Origin: Foliimonas ilicis
GTDB taxonomy: Bacteria; Pseudomonadota; Alphaproteobacteria; Rhizobiales; Rhizobiaceae
Direction of reading: 5' to 3'
Length of the DNA stretch: 64,000 bases
Assembly: GCF_039939195.1 (NCBI RefSeq)
Contig: NZ_JBDUUH010000006.1
Span: forward strand, 62,001 to 126,000
A program made the position numbers and the translations under genes. Under the pieces are notes generated by a model. That model saw only the letters and a program-made list of their open reading frames with translations, was not told where the DNA came from and did no database searches. Of the stretch, positions 34,242-42,968 are shown piece by piece (position 1 is the stretch's first letter; each line of letters opens with the position of its first letter).

Positions 34242-35777
34242 TTAAGCGGGTAGGGTGCGCGAGAGCTTTCGCAAAACCCACCCAGCTGCCTCAGTGACGT
34301 CTGCCGCGGCGAGTTTATGGTCGGTCGAGAGTTCGACGGATTCGACGTCTGCGCCGAAAGCCCTCAGGGCGCCCGCTAGAGCCGACGCACCACAGACAAC
34401 GCGATCATATCTTCCATTCAGCACGAGCACTCTCGTTTCCGAAAGAGCCGCAGCGGGTGGATTCTCCACGACTTGGATGCCACGCAGCAAAACTGCACGG
34501 TTGACGACGCCTGGGTGAAGTTGAATTACGGCCGCCAAGAAATTTGCTCCATTGGAATAGCCAAGGAAAGCAAGTCTATTCGTATCGAGACCGTAACCGC
34601 CCACGGCGCCTTCAACGAAAGCTGCGAAAGCTTCGGCTTCGCTGCGAATATCCGCCTGGTCAAAAGTGCCGTCATCGAGCCGGCGGAACCAGCGATTGGT
34701 TCCGTCGTCGGTCGCTCGACCGCGTACGCCCAAAAGCACAGCGCTCGGCGCAATACGGCGCGCGATCGGCATCAAATCCGCCTCGTTGCCACTCGTCCCG
34801 TGCAGCAGTACTAAGGTCGTGCCGTCCGGATTTTCCGGCCTGTTGAAACGATGAATGAAGGGCAGTTCGCGCGGGGGAAAGCGTTCTTCGCCTGGGAGGG
34901 CGAATTGCGGCAGCATGGCCCGCAGATCTTCGGCCCGGTCCACGTCGTGCGGCGGCAAAAACAGGGTCTGGCCGAGTCTGTCGGGCGCTTCATCGACTGT
35001 CATGCCCGGTCCATCAGTGGCATATTCCATAAGAATGCCGGCGGGATCTCGGACATAGAGCGACAGGAAATATTTGCGGTCGTGAACCTCGGTCGGCCCG
35101 TGATCCTTGAGCGAAAGCCGCATGGACCTGACCGCATCGGTGTCGCGCGCGCGGAAAGCCACGTGGTCGGGCACGCCGGCTCCCGGCACGGATGGGACAA
35201 AGCCCGAAACTTCCCTGACATCGACGATATCGGTATCGGAAGCCATACGCTGTGTCATGCCGACGCGCTCGTCGTTCCTGTAGCCGAAACGTGTCATGAA
35301 CTGAGCAGTTTCCGCTGCCTTGTCGGTAAGGACCGTTACGCCTCGCAGTCGAGTGGGCGTATTTGGACATGGAGCGGGCGTGGGCATGTCGACGCCGACC
35401 AGCTTCACGATCAGCCCGTCCGGGTCCTTCAACCGAAGAACCGTTTCTGCGAACTCGCGGGAAGGCCCTTCGAACGGAATGCTGCTGGCGAGCGCCCTGG
35501 TTACCCAATCGCCGATGGACGCTGGCGGCACGGCAAGTGCAACTTCCGAAACCTGCCCTATGCCGGTGCGACCACGACCGGCGGCCTCCCAGACGAGGAA
35601 AGTCAGCAACGAGCCGGGGCTGCCTAGTTCATCACCATAGATCAGATGCAACTGCTCGGCGTCCGCAAAACCTCCGGTTCGCTTCACGAGCCTGAGGCCG
35701 AGGAAGCCAACGTAGAAATCGACGTTGGCCTGCACGTTGGCTGTGATGCCCGTAAAGTGATGGATGCCGCTCGCCAT
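34242..35777 (-). CDS. Ring-cleaving dioxygenase (MhqO-like) fused to an MhqD-like hydrolase
   Basis: A 511-residue fusion. Residues 1-305 are two vicinal-oxygen-chelate modules of an MhqO-type hydroquinone dioxygenase, with metal ligands His6 or His7 (GIHHFTG), His205 (PDHVAF) and Glu251 (LMEYAT). Residues 318-511 are a carboxylesterase/phospholipase-type hydrolase like MhqD: oxyanion HGTSG, nucleophile Ser408 (GYSNGA), Asp458 (NGRYDRVV), His487 (STDHKLAA). In Bacillus these are separate genes of the MhqR quinone-stress regulon. The neighbouring hydrolase begins 21 bases downstream of its promoter side on the same strand. Confidence 0.9.
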   Translation of the reverse strand: MASGIHHFTGITANVQANVDFYVGFLGLRLVKRTGGFADAEQLHLIYGDELGSPGSLLTFLVWEAAGRGRTGIGQVSEVALAVPPASIGDWVTRALASSIPFEGPSREFAETVLRLKDPDGLIVKLVGVDMPTPAPCPNTPTRLRGVTVLTDKAAETAQFMTRFGYRNDERVGMTQRMASDTDIVDVREVSGFVPSVPGAGVPDHVAFRARDTDAVRSMRLSLKDHGPTEVHDRKYFLSLYVRDPAGILMEYATDGPGMTVDEAPDRLGQTLFLPPHDVDRAEDLRAMLPQFALPGEERFPPRELPFIHRFNRPENPDGTTLVLLHGTSGNEADLMPIARRIAPSAVLLGVRGRATDDGTNRWFRRLDDGTFDQADIRSEAEAFAAFVEGAVGGYGLDTNRLAFLGYSNGANFLAAVIQLHPGVVNRAVLLRGIQVVENPPAAALSETRVLVLNGRYDRVVCGASALAGALRAFGADVESVELSTDHKLAAADVTEAAGWVLRKLSRTLPA

Positions 35778-35798
35778 GTCTTGAAAACCTTTCGAAGT

Positions 35799-36623
35799 TC
35801 AGTTTCCTGCCTCGCGTGCAAGCACCTTTTGCACTCCCGGATCGGCAGCGAGCCTATCATGCAGCGCCTGCACGTTTGGATACTCTGTTAATGCGCCCGG
35901 CAGAAGATTTATCGCCCAGCTGTCGTAAAAGGCATCCGCGTGCCACTCCGGGCCGCGTGACGTAAAGTGCGGGTTGTCGTCCGCGCCGCAGATTACAACA
36001 CTGCGGGTTGTCATGTGCGCGAAATCGACGTCGAAGAATGGAAAGCGTGCCGCACTTTGCGCGGTGAGCTCGCTGCCACCACGCCCCGGTGCTGCTAAAA
36101 GAACGCCCGCCGATATGCGCGGATCGGCAAAGCTCTCCCCCGCAAGCTCCGCGCCGAGAAGCAGACTAACCGTGTGGCCGCCAAAAGAGTGGCCGGCAGC
36201 CGCGATGCGCCGGTGATCGAGGCGACCCGCTATTGCTGGCGCGTGCTGTTCCACTTCATCCAAATGGTCGATAATTGCCTTCATCTCGGATACACGCTGG
36301 CGCCAGAAGTAAGGCGCACCGGGAGCGTCGTTCGGCAGGCCACCTACAGGAGAATTTCCATGGGTTGGCTGGATCACGGCGAAACCGCGTTCAGCCCAGA
36401 ACTGCGCCAGAGGGGCGTATCCATCTTTCGACGGAATATACTTTGACGGTCCGGCCCCGTGCGACAGCAGCACGATTGGCATTGCGCCGCCGCTGGCCGG
36501 GCCGGTCAGGCGCAGTTCAAGGGGGGTGCGTCCGGCCAAGGGCAGGGTGATCGGGGCATAGGCCACGGTCAATTCGGCCTGGGGCGTTGGTATGGAGTGC
36601 GACAGATCGATGAGATTGTTCAT
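35799..36623 (-). CDS. Chimeric alpha/beta hydrolase with a GST-derived C-terminus (cassette copy 2)
   Basis: Residues 1-235 are very similar to the hydrolase at 11995-13011, including Ser146 (GHSFGG) and Asp in CGADDNPH. After AFYDS the sequence switches in frame to WAINLLPGALTEYPNVQALH and DRLAADPGVQKVLAREAGN, which is the end of a GST/maleylacetoacetate-isomerase-like protein. The catalytic His249 region of copy 1 (GVGHGLGG) is lost, so the protein is probably inactive as a hydrolase. The junction is near 35920. AAGG ten bases before ATG 36623 matches copy 1. Confidence 0.88.
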   Translation of the reverse strand: MNNLIDLSHSIPTPQAELTVAYAPITLPLAGRTPLELRLTGPASGGAMPIVLLSHGAGPSKYIPSKDGYAPLAQFWAERGFAVIQPTHGNSPVGGLPNDAPGAPYFWRQRVSEMKAIIDHLDEVEQHAPAIAGRLDHRRIAAAGHSFGGHTVSLLLGAELAGESFADPRISAGVLLAAPGRGGSELTAQSAARFPFFDVDFAHMTTRSVVICGADDNPHFTSRGPEWHADAFYDSWAINLLPGALTEYPNVQALHDRLAADPGVQKVLAREAGN

Positions 36624-36679
36624 GTGTTGTCATCCTTTTGGCGCCCCTGTGCGGCACCGGGTCAACAAGACCATTCCGC

Positions 36680-37441
36680 TCAGTTGTCGGCCTGGGTGGC
36701 TGTCTGGCTGAAGATTGTCTCAGCATCGGCACCTGCGGGTAGGCGCATTGGCGAATCCGGCTCCGTCACGGCGCGCCATACTGCCCGTGCTACGTCTTCG
36801 GCCTCTGTTTTCTCAGTCGAGCCGCGCATCATTGAAACATAGTCCTGTACGAAAGCCTCATAGGGCGCCGGGACGTTCATTCCCATGCGCCTCACGGCGT
36901 TCATTCCAAAGGCGGTCGTCGGTGCCGACCCCGGCAGGACAAGCCGCGTGCGGATGCCGAATTGCGCAATCTCGAGTGCAAGGCTTTCCGTGAACGCATT
37001 GATGGCGGCCTTGCTGGCGCTGTAGACCGACAGTGCCGGAAAGGGGCGCAGCGTGACGCTGGAACTGACGTTGACGATGACGCCGGCACGGCGCGTGCGC
37101 ATGCCCGGCAAGACAGCCTGGGTCAAGGCCATCGCGCCGAGGACATTGGTCTCGAAAAGTTCACGGGCTTTGGCGGTGTCTACGCCTTCCAGCACGTTCA
37201 GCATGCCGACCCCGGCATTGTTGACAAGCGCGTCGACATCGCCGGCGTTTGCGACGGTCTGCGCGATGCTTGCTGCATCGGTGACGTCGAGCGGCAAGAT
37301 GTGCAGGCGATGGTGCACCGCCATTGTGTGGGCCGCCGGGGTGCGCATGGTTGCGATGACTTCCCATCCTTCTGCGAGGAACAGTTCCGCAGTCGCGAGA
37401 CCGAAGCCCGACGAAGCGCCGGTGATAAGAATTTTGGGCAT
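36680..37441 (-). CDS. SDR family oxidoreductase (cassette copy 2, intact)
   Basis: A full-length 253-residue classical SDR: GASSGFG (8-14) for cofactor binding, NNAG (74-77), Ser in VNVSSSVT, and the catalytic YSASK (Tyr140, Lys144). Cofactor preference and substrate are unknown. It is divergent from the AraC regulator and followed by the chimeric hydrolase 56 bases on, so the two form a regulated unit. Confidence 0.9.
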   Translation of the reverse strand: MPKILITGASSGFGLATAELFLAEGWEVIATMRTPAAHTMAVHHRLHILPLDVTDAASIAQTVANAGDVDALVNNAGVGMLNVLEGVDTAKARELFETNVLGAMALTQAVLPGMRTRRAGVIVNVSSSVTLRPFPALSVYSASKAAINAFTESLALEIAQFGIRTRLVLPGSAPTTAFGMNAVRRMGMNVPAPYEAFVQDYVSMMRGSTEKTEAEDVARAVWRAVTEPDSPMRLPAGADAETIFSQTATQADN

Positions 37442-37488
37442 TGGTGTGTCTCCTGTCGTTGCTACGACGAGAGATGGACAAAGATTGT

Positions 37489-37534
37489 CGGACTTTCTAT
37501 ATTCATAAGTCTATAATTATTCAGAGAAAGTCCG
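37489..37534. promoter_or_regulatory. Inverted repeat between SDR and AraC genes (copy 2)
   Basis: CGGACTTTC at 37489-37497 and GAAAGTCCG at 37526-37534, 28 bases apart, in the same place as in copy 1. The right arm ends four bases before the AraC GTG start. Arms and spacing are preserved although the bases between have changed, which supports a protein-binding role. Confidence 0.7.
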
Positions 37535-37538
37535 GATT

Positions 37539-38453
37539 GTGGCTATTTCGACAACTGACCCGCTTGCCAGTGTTGTCGCGCTGCTCAAGCCGGAACCCTC
37601 GATCGCCAAGCTTGTCAACGGCGCCGGCCGCTGGCGCGTCGAGCGTACAAACATGGCAAGCCCGTTCTACTGCGCCATGGTCGAGGGCACCTGCCTGCTG
37701 ACCATTCGGGACTGTGCGCCGCTTGTCCTTGAAACGGGAGACTTCGTGCTGGTGCCGGAAGTCTTGGATTTCGCGATGTCGAGCATCAATCCGCCACCAA
37801 GTGGCGCCCCGCACCTGCCGCTGGAGATCGGCCCGGGCATGTTCAGCCTGGGCGAACAGGAAGCACCGACCGATGTGCGGTGTCTGGTGGGCCACTGCAG
37901 CTTTGCCTCGCCTGACCGGGAGATGCTCGTTTCGCTCCTGCCGGCGGTCATCCATGCACCCGCGCACAAACGCTTAATCGCGCTCGTTCAGATGATCCAG
38001 GAAGAGACGCAAAGCGATCGTGCCGCGCGCGACATGGTTCTCGGGCGGCTTTTGGAACTGCTGCTGGTCGAGGCTTTGCGCTCCGCCGAAAGCACTATGG
38101 CAGAACCCGGTTTGCTCCGCGGCCTTGGCGATCCCCAACTTGCCCTGGCGTTGCGGCAGATCCATGCAGACCTCGGTGCAAGCCTGTCTGTTCAAGGCCT
38201 GGCCGCTGCAGCGGGCATGTCGCGCTCCACCTTCTTTGACCGCTTTCGCGGCGAGGTCGGATCAACGCCCATGGAATATGTAGCGGCTTGGCGGATGGCA
38301 GTGGCAAAGGACATGCTGGTGAGGGGCAATATCGCGATGGCCGAACTCGCGCGGCGCGTCGGCTACGGGTCGGTCAGTTCATTCAGCATGGCCTTTTCGC
38401 GCCACGTCGGAACACCACCCGGCGCTTTCGCCGCCAGACGCCAGGCCGCATAA
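37539..38453 (+). CDS. AraC family regulator with cupin N-terminal domain (cassette copy 2)
   Basis: A 304-residue paralogue of the regulator at 13679-14593, with the same cupin-like sensor (VEGTCLLTIRDCAPLVLETG) and double helix-turn-helix. The C-terminal DNA-binding domain is almost identical to copy 1 while the sensor has diverged more, so both may bind the same operators with different ligands. It starts with GTG at 37539. The downstream flank (38454-38580) is shared with the decayed third copy at 61.6 kb. Confidence 0.9.
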   Translation: MAISTTDPLASVVALLKPEPSIAKLVNGAGRWRVERTNMASPFYCAMVEGTCLLTIRDCAPLVLETGDFVLVPEVLDFAMSSINPPPSGAPHLPLEIGPGMFSLGEQEAPTDVRCLVGHCSFASPDREMLVSLLPAVIHAPAHKRLIALVQMIQEETQSDRAARDMVLGRLLELLLVEALRSAESTMAEPGLLRGLGDPQLALALRQIHADLGASLSVQGLAAAAGMSRSTFFDRFRGEVGSTPMEYVAAWRMAVAKDMLVRGNIAMAELARRVGYGSVSSFSMAFSRHVGTPPGAFAARRQAA

Positions 38454-38651
38454 TCGCACCTCGACCAGTCCCGAGCCGATAATTGAAATGGCGCCTATCG
38501 CTCGACCGCTGCGCCGGTTGCCTTCACGGACTTGCGTGTCCGCAACGGGGTGGAAAAGAGACCGTCAGGTTTCGGAGTACGAACGGCAATAGCTGATGTC
38601 CTCGAATGACGTTGTTTGGCGGAGGACTGATGAGCGTATACGATAAGGACG

Positions 38652-39617
38652 ATGACGCCTGAATTCATAACCAGCATCTATCGACGATATCGGCTCGTTT
38701 TTCTTGTCGCCGCCACCGCCCTTATCGCTGCTTTGCTTCTTGCGTCTATCCAGCCGTCCTCGAATTCGAGGCCGACCGAAGAACAAGAACGGCGCGAGAT
38801 GGCAATGCTCGATTTCGCTCTTGCGCCCGCGCCGCTTCGGGACATGGCGCTGCGCATAGCCGCCGGCGACGCACCGGAGGTGGATGCTTTGCGAGCGCTG
38901 GGTCCGGAGATCGACCGGTCCTATCCCAACCGGCCTCGCATCGGCGAGACTCTCCTGACGGCGGCACTTCGATACCGAAACCTGAAGGCAATCAACGCAC
39001 TGCTCGAAGCGGGCGCCGATCCACATGCCCTCATCGATCCGGATAGTTCGTCTTCGCAGGTCGTTCACTGGACATTCTTCTACCGGCTTCTGACTGATCG
39101 CGGGTTATTGATAGAGGCCGAGGACCGGCGCGACAGCACCTTCTCCAACGAAGCGCTGTCGCTCTATCTGAAGCATGGTGGCGACCCGAACCACTATCCA
39201 CCGGAAAACGCGGCTCCTCCGTTGGGCGCAACGCTCGACGGCAATCTGACGGGCTTCGAAATGCTGCTCGACGCGGGCGCCGACCCGTGGTCGCGGAACA
39301 TTGCGGGAAATCCCTGGCTGATGGACCTCGCAGTTTACAGCGGCAAGATCGCGACGCCCTACATTCACCGTCTGGCTGAACGAGGATTCTACGACGACAT
39401 AACAGACGATCAGGCAGATAAAATCCTCCAATCGGCAAACAGGCGTCTCAAGACCGCAACCGATTTGGGCGAGGCGGCTCCCGCGAGAGCCTATTACGGG
39501 GATCTCGGCGATAATGCCTTCGCGATAAAGCTCCTGATCGAACGTTCTGGACGCGAAGTGCCGCGGGACTCGGAGGTCTACCGCCGTCTTTATATCGACA
39601 GGCGTCTCGGGGAGTAA
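38652..39617 (+). CDS. Membrane-anchored ankyrin-repeat protein
   Basis: A 321-residue protein with one N-terminal membrane helix (residues 14-32, RLVFLVAATALIAALLLASI) and an ankyrin-like region: ETLLTAALRYRNLKAINALL, EAGADPHAL, LSLYLKHGGDPNHYPP, GFEMLLDAGADPWSRN. The soluble part is probably periplasmic. No function can be assigned. Its 5' half reappears as a broken copy at 61776-62103, so this gene was part of the duplicated segment. Confidence 0.75.
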   Translation: MTPEFITSIYRRYRLVFLVAATALIAALLLASIQPSSNSRPTEEQERREMAMLDFALAPAPLRDMALRIAAGDAPEVDALRALGPEIDRSYPNRPRIGETLLTAALRYRNLKAINALLEAGADPHALIDPDSSSSQVVHWTFFYRLLTDRGLLIEAEDRRDSTFSNEALSLYLKHGGDPNHYPPENAAPPLGATLDGNLTGFEMLLDAGADPWSRNIAGNPWLMDLAVYSGKIATPYIHRLAERGFYDDITDDQADKILQSANRRLKTATDLGEAAPARAYYGDLGDNAFAIKLLIERSGREVPRDSEVYRRLYIDRRLGE

Positions 39618-40040
39618 CCGTTGGTCTGCCTTGTCTGCCTTTCGCTCGCTTCTGCCGGGATAATGGCCGTCCTTAGCGTCGCTTTTAGCGGTTAGGTCGT
39701 CCTGTGATACACTGGGCCAACAAGTCGCCGTACGTCCATTGGACATGCGGGCCTTTATCTTGTTGAGGAGAGACGCGATGTGCCACTTCTCCTGACCTGC
39801 AAACTCATGCGACGTCAGATAAAGTGCAGTCTGGAATAGACTTTATGGCGCCCTCGACATCCTTTTGAGACGGTAACTTTTCTCCACCAGATGGAAACCA
39901 CCAGACAGTTTATCTTACGCCCATACGGCGCAACGCCATGGTTGAATGGAAGGCCGTCGCGCTTCAATTCATCTGCGAACCGGAGCGATGTCCTTCAGCG
40001 CCTTAATTCAGACAATGTGACAACACCCGAGCGCGCCTCG
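39618..40040. other. Gene-free stretch
   Basis: 423 bases between the ankyrin gene and the convergent ATP-grasp gene. I see no supported gene, repeat or clear terminator. Confidence 0.5.
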
Positions 40041-41081
40041 TCAGAGCGTTGCCAGACGCGCATTCGTTAACGCGCGACCATATGACGAGCGGATTCGTAG
40101 TTTTTCTTCGAGAGATAGGATGACGGCTTCCTCGAAATTCACGCCATACATTTTCGTCAATCTACCCAGGCCCCCTGGTGTATAGACATTTATCTCCAGC
40201 AATTTGTCACCGACGATGTCGAGCCCGACCAGAAACATCCCTGTCTCGAGTAGCTTGGGACGGACTGTCGCCGCCACGGACAGCATCGAGTCCGTAACTA
40301 TTACTTTTCGGGCTGTGCCAGATGCGTGAATGTTGGAGCGAATATCTCCCTTCGCCGGTACTCGCTTGAGAGCAGCATATTTGCCACCGCTTATGAGGGG
40401 TTCTCCATTCATGAGGAAAAGTCGCACGTCGCCGGATTTAGCCTCTGTTAGATAGGCTTGGGTGATGAGGTATCCTTCGGCACTTGTTGCCTCGACAATC
40501 TGATTGAGATTAGAATCGTCCGGCTTGGCAACATGGAAGACGTTTTTGCCTCCCGATCCATGAAGCGGCTTGATGATCACACCCTGCGAGTGATCCTTCA
40601 CGAAGGCACGAATCTCGCTAAGATCGCGCGAGATAAGGGTCGGTGGTCGGACCTGCTCAGGAAAGCTCTGCAAGTAGAGCTTGTTTTGCGCAATCGCTAA
40701 TCCATCGGGATCATTGACAACCAGGATGCCACGCTCAGCCGCCAACCGACCAAACAACACGCCTGCATAGGCGGCCCAAGGGCGGTCCGCGGCGTCGAGT
40801 GAGGGGTCGCTTCGCAAAAAGAGTATGTCGATGTCGGGGGCGTTATAAGTTCTTCGCCGATCCGAAGCGGCCTTTAGCGCCTCTACGAATTTTTCCACAT
40901 GTCTGGCCGTGGGCGCCTCAACGCAAAGAATCGCCAGACTGTCGTCGGGTTTCAGCACAAAATCTCCCGGGGTCACGTATACGACGGAGTGGCCACGGGC
41001 TTGCGCCGCAATGGCCAACGAAGTCGTCGTATATGCCGGGGTCTCGCCCTCGACGGAATTTACGAAGAACGCAATGCGCAT
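40041..41081 (-). CDS. Glutathione-synthetase-like ATP-grasp ligase
   Basis: A 346-residue ATP-grasp protein shaped like prokaryotic glutathione synthetase: N-terminal substrate domain (residues 1-120), ATP-binding loop IIKPLHGSGGKNVF near residue 170, and the metal/nucleotide signature LLEINVYTPGGLG near the C-terminus. GshB itself joins glycine to gamma-glutamylcysteine; here the partners suggest another amino-acid or peptide ligation. It is the third gene of an operon, 9 bases after the DUF1704 stop. Confidence 0.85.
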   Translation of the reverse strand: MRIAFFVNSVEGETPAYTTTSLAIAAQARGHSVVYVTPGDFVLKPDDSLAILCVEAPTARHVEKFVEALKAASDRRRTYNAPDIDILFLRSDPSLDAADRPWAAYAGVLFGRLAAERGILVVNDPDGLAIAQNKLYLQSFPEQVRPPTLISRDLSEIRAFVKDHSQGVIIKPLHGSGGKNVFHVAKPDDSNLNQIVEATSAEGYLITQAYLTEAKSGDVRLFLMNGEPLISGGKYAALKRVPAKGDIRSNIHASGTARKVIVTDSMLSVAATVRPKLLETGMFLVGLDIVGDKLLEINVYTPGGLGRLTKMYGVNFEEAVILSLEEKLRIRSSYGRALTNARLATL

Positions 41082-41090
41082 AGTCCTTCC

Positions 41091-42968
41091 TCATGTCTCG
41101 ATCATATCCATGGGTGTTAGCCCTGCCATAGCTTTCTTCAACCTTTGCCTGACCGTATTGCTCGCCAGGAATGTCGGCTGGATGGCCGGAGGCTTTAAAA
41201 GCCCTCGCGTCCGCAGCTCTTCCACGGCAGCAAAATGCCCTGCCGAGATCTTGCCCATCCAGAAAGGCGTGAGGCTGCCGCCGTTTTTGAGGTGGCTCAA
41301 AACCTCCAGCAATCCCCTAAGATAGATGGCGTCCTTGGCGAGGCCGCCACCCCGATAGACCCGTAGCACGACATTGAATGCCCTTTGCTCGTCAAGACCA
41401 TAATCGGCTGTCAGTAACCTGAAGGTATCTGGAAAAATAGCGCCCTTAAGCATCGCGTTGCAAGCCACTACCCGCGCCGCCAACAGCTGAAGGCGTTCGG
41501 GTGTCATACCGCCAGTGAGATATTCTGCGAATACAGCAAGTCCTTCCTGCATGCCCTCATGGCCGGCAAGGCCGGAACTGAGGATGTGTAGACCTTGGGC
41601 GGAGCCGTTATAATAGGTCAACAGGTGAACGCCGATCTCGTGGCTTAGAAGCGCTGCAAGGCGTTCAGCCGGCATGGTAGTCGCCCGTGATACCAACAAG
41701 CGGTTAGCGGAAACAAGAAGGCCAGTTGGAAGATCGCTACGGATTTCGATACTCGCATCGAAACGGGGATACATCCGTCTATAGTCGCTGATCATCTCAC
41801 GCGCCGCTGTAGCTACCGTATTGCAATCAATGAGCAGGGTTTTCCGTTTGTTTGCCCTGTCCCGCATCGCCTCATCCTCCAGTATCGCTGTCGCGACATG
41901 AAGAAGTTCTGGCTCCACCGCACCGTAGACGGCGCGGCCGATCTCGACAAATTTAGGTGCTTCGCGCAGAGCGATCATCGAGAGTTGAAGATCTAGTTCC
42001 TGCTGTTTTTCCAGATATAGCTCCGTGAGCAGGGGGTCTTCCAACTGGTCGAGTGATATCGCGAAGAGCTTTCTCTTTTGTGCGGAGACTTCGAATTCCA
42101 GGGGACGGTAGAGGAACGTTGGTGTCTCACTGTATCGACCAGCCTCGAACTCTCCCCATGCGGCTTCCGAATTGATGGGTGTCACAGCAAGCAAGAGGTC
42201 GAAAGCACGAGCCACCTTGTCCATGGCGCGGTCCGCTCGCGTGACGGCATCAATGAACGCCCGGCGACCAAGCGAACGATGGGACGCCGGCGCTTTCAAT
42301 CCACTGGCCTCGACGTAAGCGGCTACTGCGCGTAGCCCCGAATCCATCATGTTGGCGACGACCCGGTCCTTTAAATCCGGATAAATCCCGTCGTGTCCGG
42401 GAACACGATAAATCGGCGCAAAACGTACGGTGAGGGTCGAGACGCCTGCCAGACCACTCAATGGAGTGGTCGCATGGACCGAATGGTTCGGCAGCTTCTC
42501 GATTCTGGGTGTGCGGTATTTAGATTTTCGGTCTACGGCGGCAGCCGTGAACGCCTCCATTGCAGCATGTTCAGGGGCGCTGCTTCCCGTCGTGACAGCG
42601 ATTTCAAAAGCGGTCAAAACCGGCGCGTCATCGGTAAGGAAGCGGTCTTTTTCCAGTTCGCCGAAATCGAGCAGCAGAAATGCGTGACAATGCTCAGTGA
42701 GCATTCGTGAGATCAGGCAACAAATTTCTTTTGCAAGGGTGGCGTCGGAAGTGAACAGGTAAGACGCATTGGAAGAGACCACGTCGCGTGCTGCGGTCGG
42801 TTCCAGCCCAATATGCACACAAAGAAACGGAAGCGGCCGATCAATGTGAAGCCGACCACCATCGGGCAAATCGCGACGGATCGGTTTGCCTTCAGAAATC
42901 AGCGCGGCGATTTCTTGCTTGATGTCGGTGATCATCGGTTGAGCAGATGAAACGAGGTCGGGTTTCAT
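41091..42968 (-). CDS. DUF1704 / QEGLA-motif metallopeptidase-like protein
   Basis: A 625-residue protein of the family annotated as 'flavohemoglobin expression-modulating QEGLA motif protein'. It has a gluzincin-like site: HEIGVH at 443-448 (HExxxH) and QEGLA at 474-478, where Glu475 would be the third ligand. The eukaryotic relatives in DUF1704 (MATCAP) are tubulin carboxypeptidases, so a peptide-trimming role is reasonable by inference. Its first codons overlap the upstream FGase-like gene by four bases, and the ATP-grasp gene follows 9 bases after its stop. Confidence 0.88.
   Translation of the reverse strand: MKPDLVSSAQPMITDIKQEIAALISEGKPIRRDLPDGGRLHIDRPLPFLCVHIGLEPTAARDVVSSNASYLFTSDATLAKEICCLISRMLTEHCHAFLLLDFGELEKDRFLTDDAPVLTAFEIAVTTGSSAPEHAAMEAFTAAAVDRKSKYRTPRIEKLPNHSVHATTPLSGLAGVSTLTVRFAPIYRVPGHDGIYPDLKDRVVANMMDSGLRAVAAYVEASGLKAPASHRSLGRRAFIDAVTRADRAMDKVARAFDLLLAVTPINSEAAWGEFEAGRYSETPTFLYRPLEFEVSAQKRKLFAISLDQLEDPLLTELYLEKQQELDLQLSMIALREAPKFVEIGRAVYGAVEPELLHVATAILEDEAMRDRANKRKTLLIDCNTVATAAREMISDYRRMYPRFDASIEIRSDLPTGLLVSANRLLVSRATTMPAERLAALLSHEIGVHLLTYYNGSAQGLHILSSGLAGHEGMQEGLAVFAEYLTGGMTPERLQLLAARVVACNAMLKGAIFPDTFRLLTADYGLDEQRAFNVVLRVYRGGGLAKDAIYLRGLLEVLSHLKNGGSLTPFWMGKISAGHFAAVEELRTRGLLKPPAIQPTFLASNTVRQRLKKAMAGLTPMDMIET

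Noticed and set aside
34851..35627. 258-residue plus-strand ORF
   Set aside because: Fully antisense to the MhqO-MhqD-like fusion, which has clear domains and catalytic residues.
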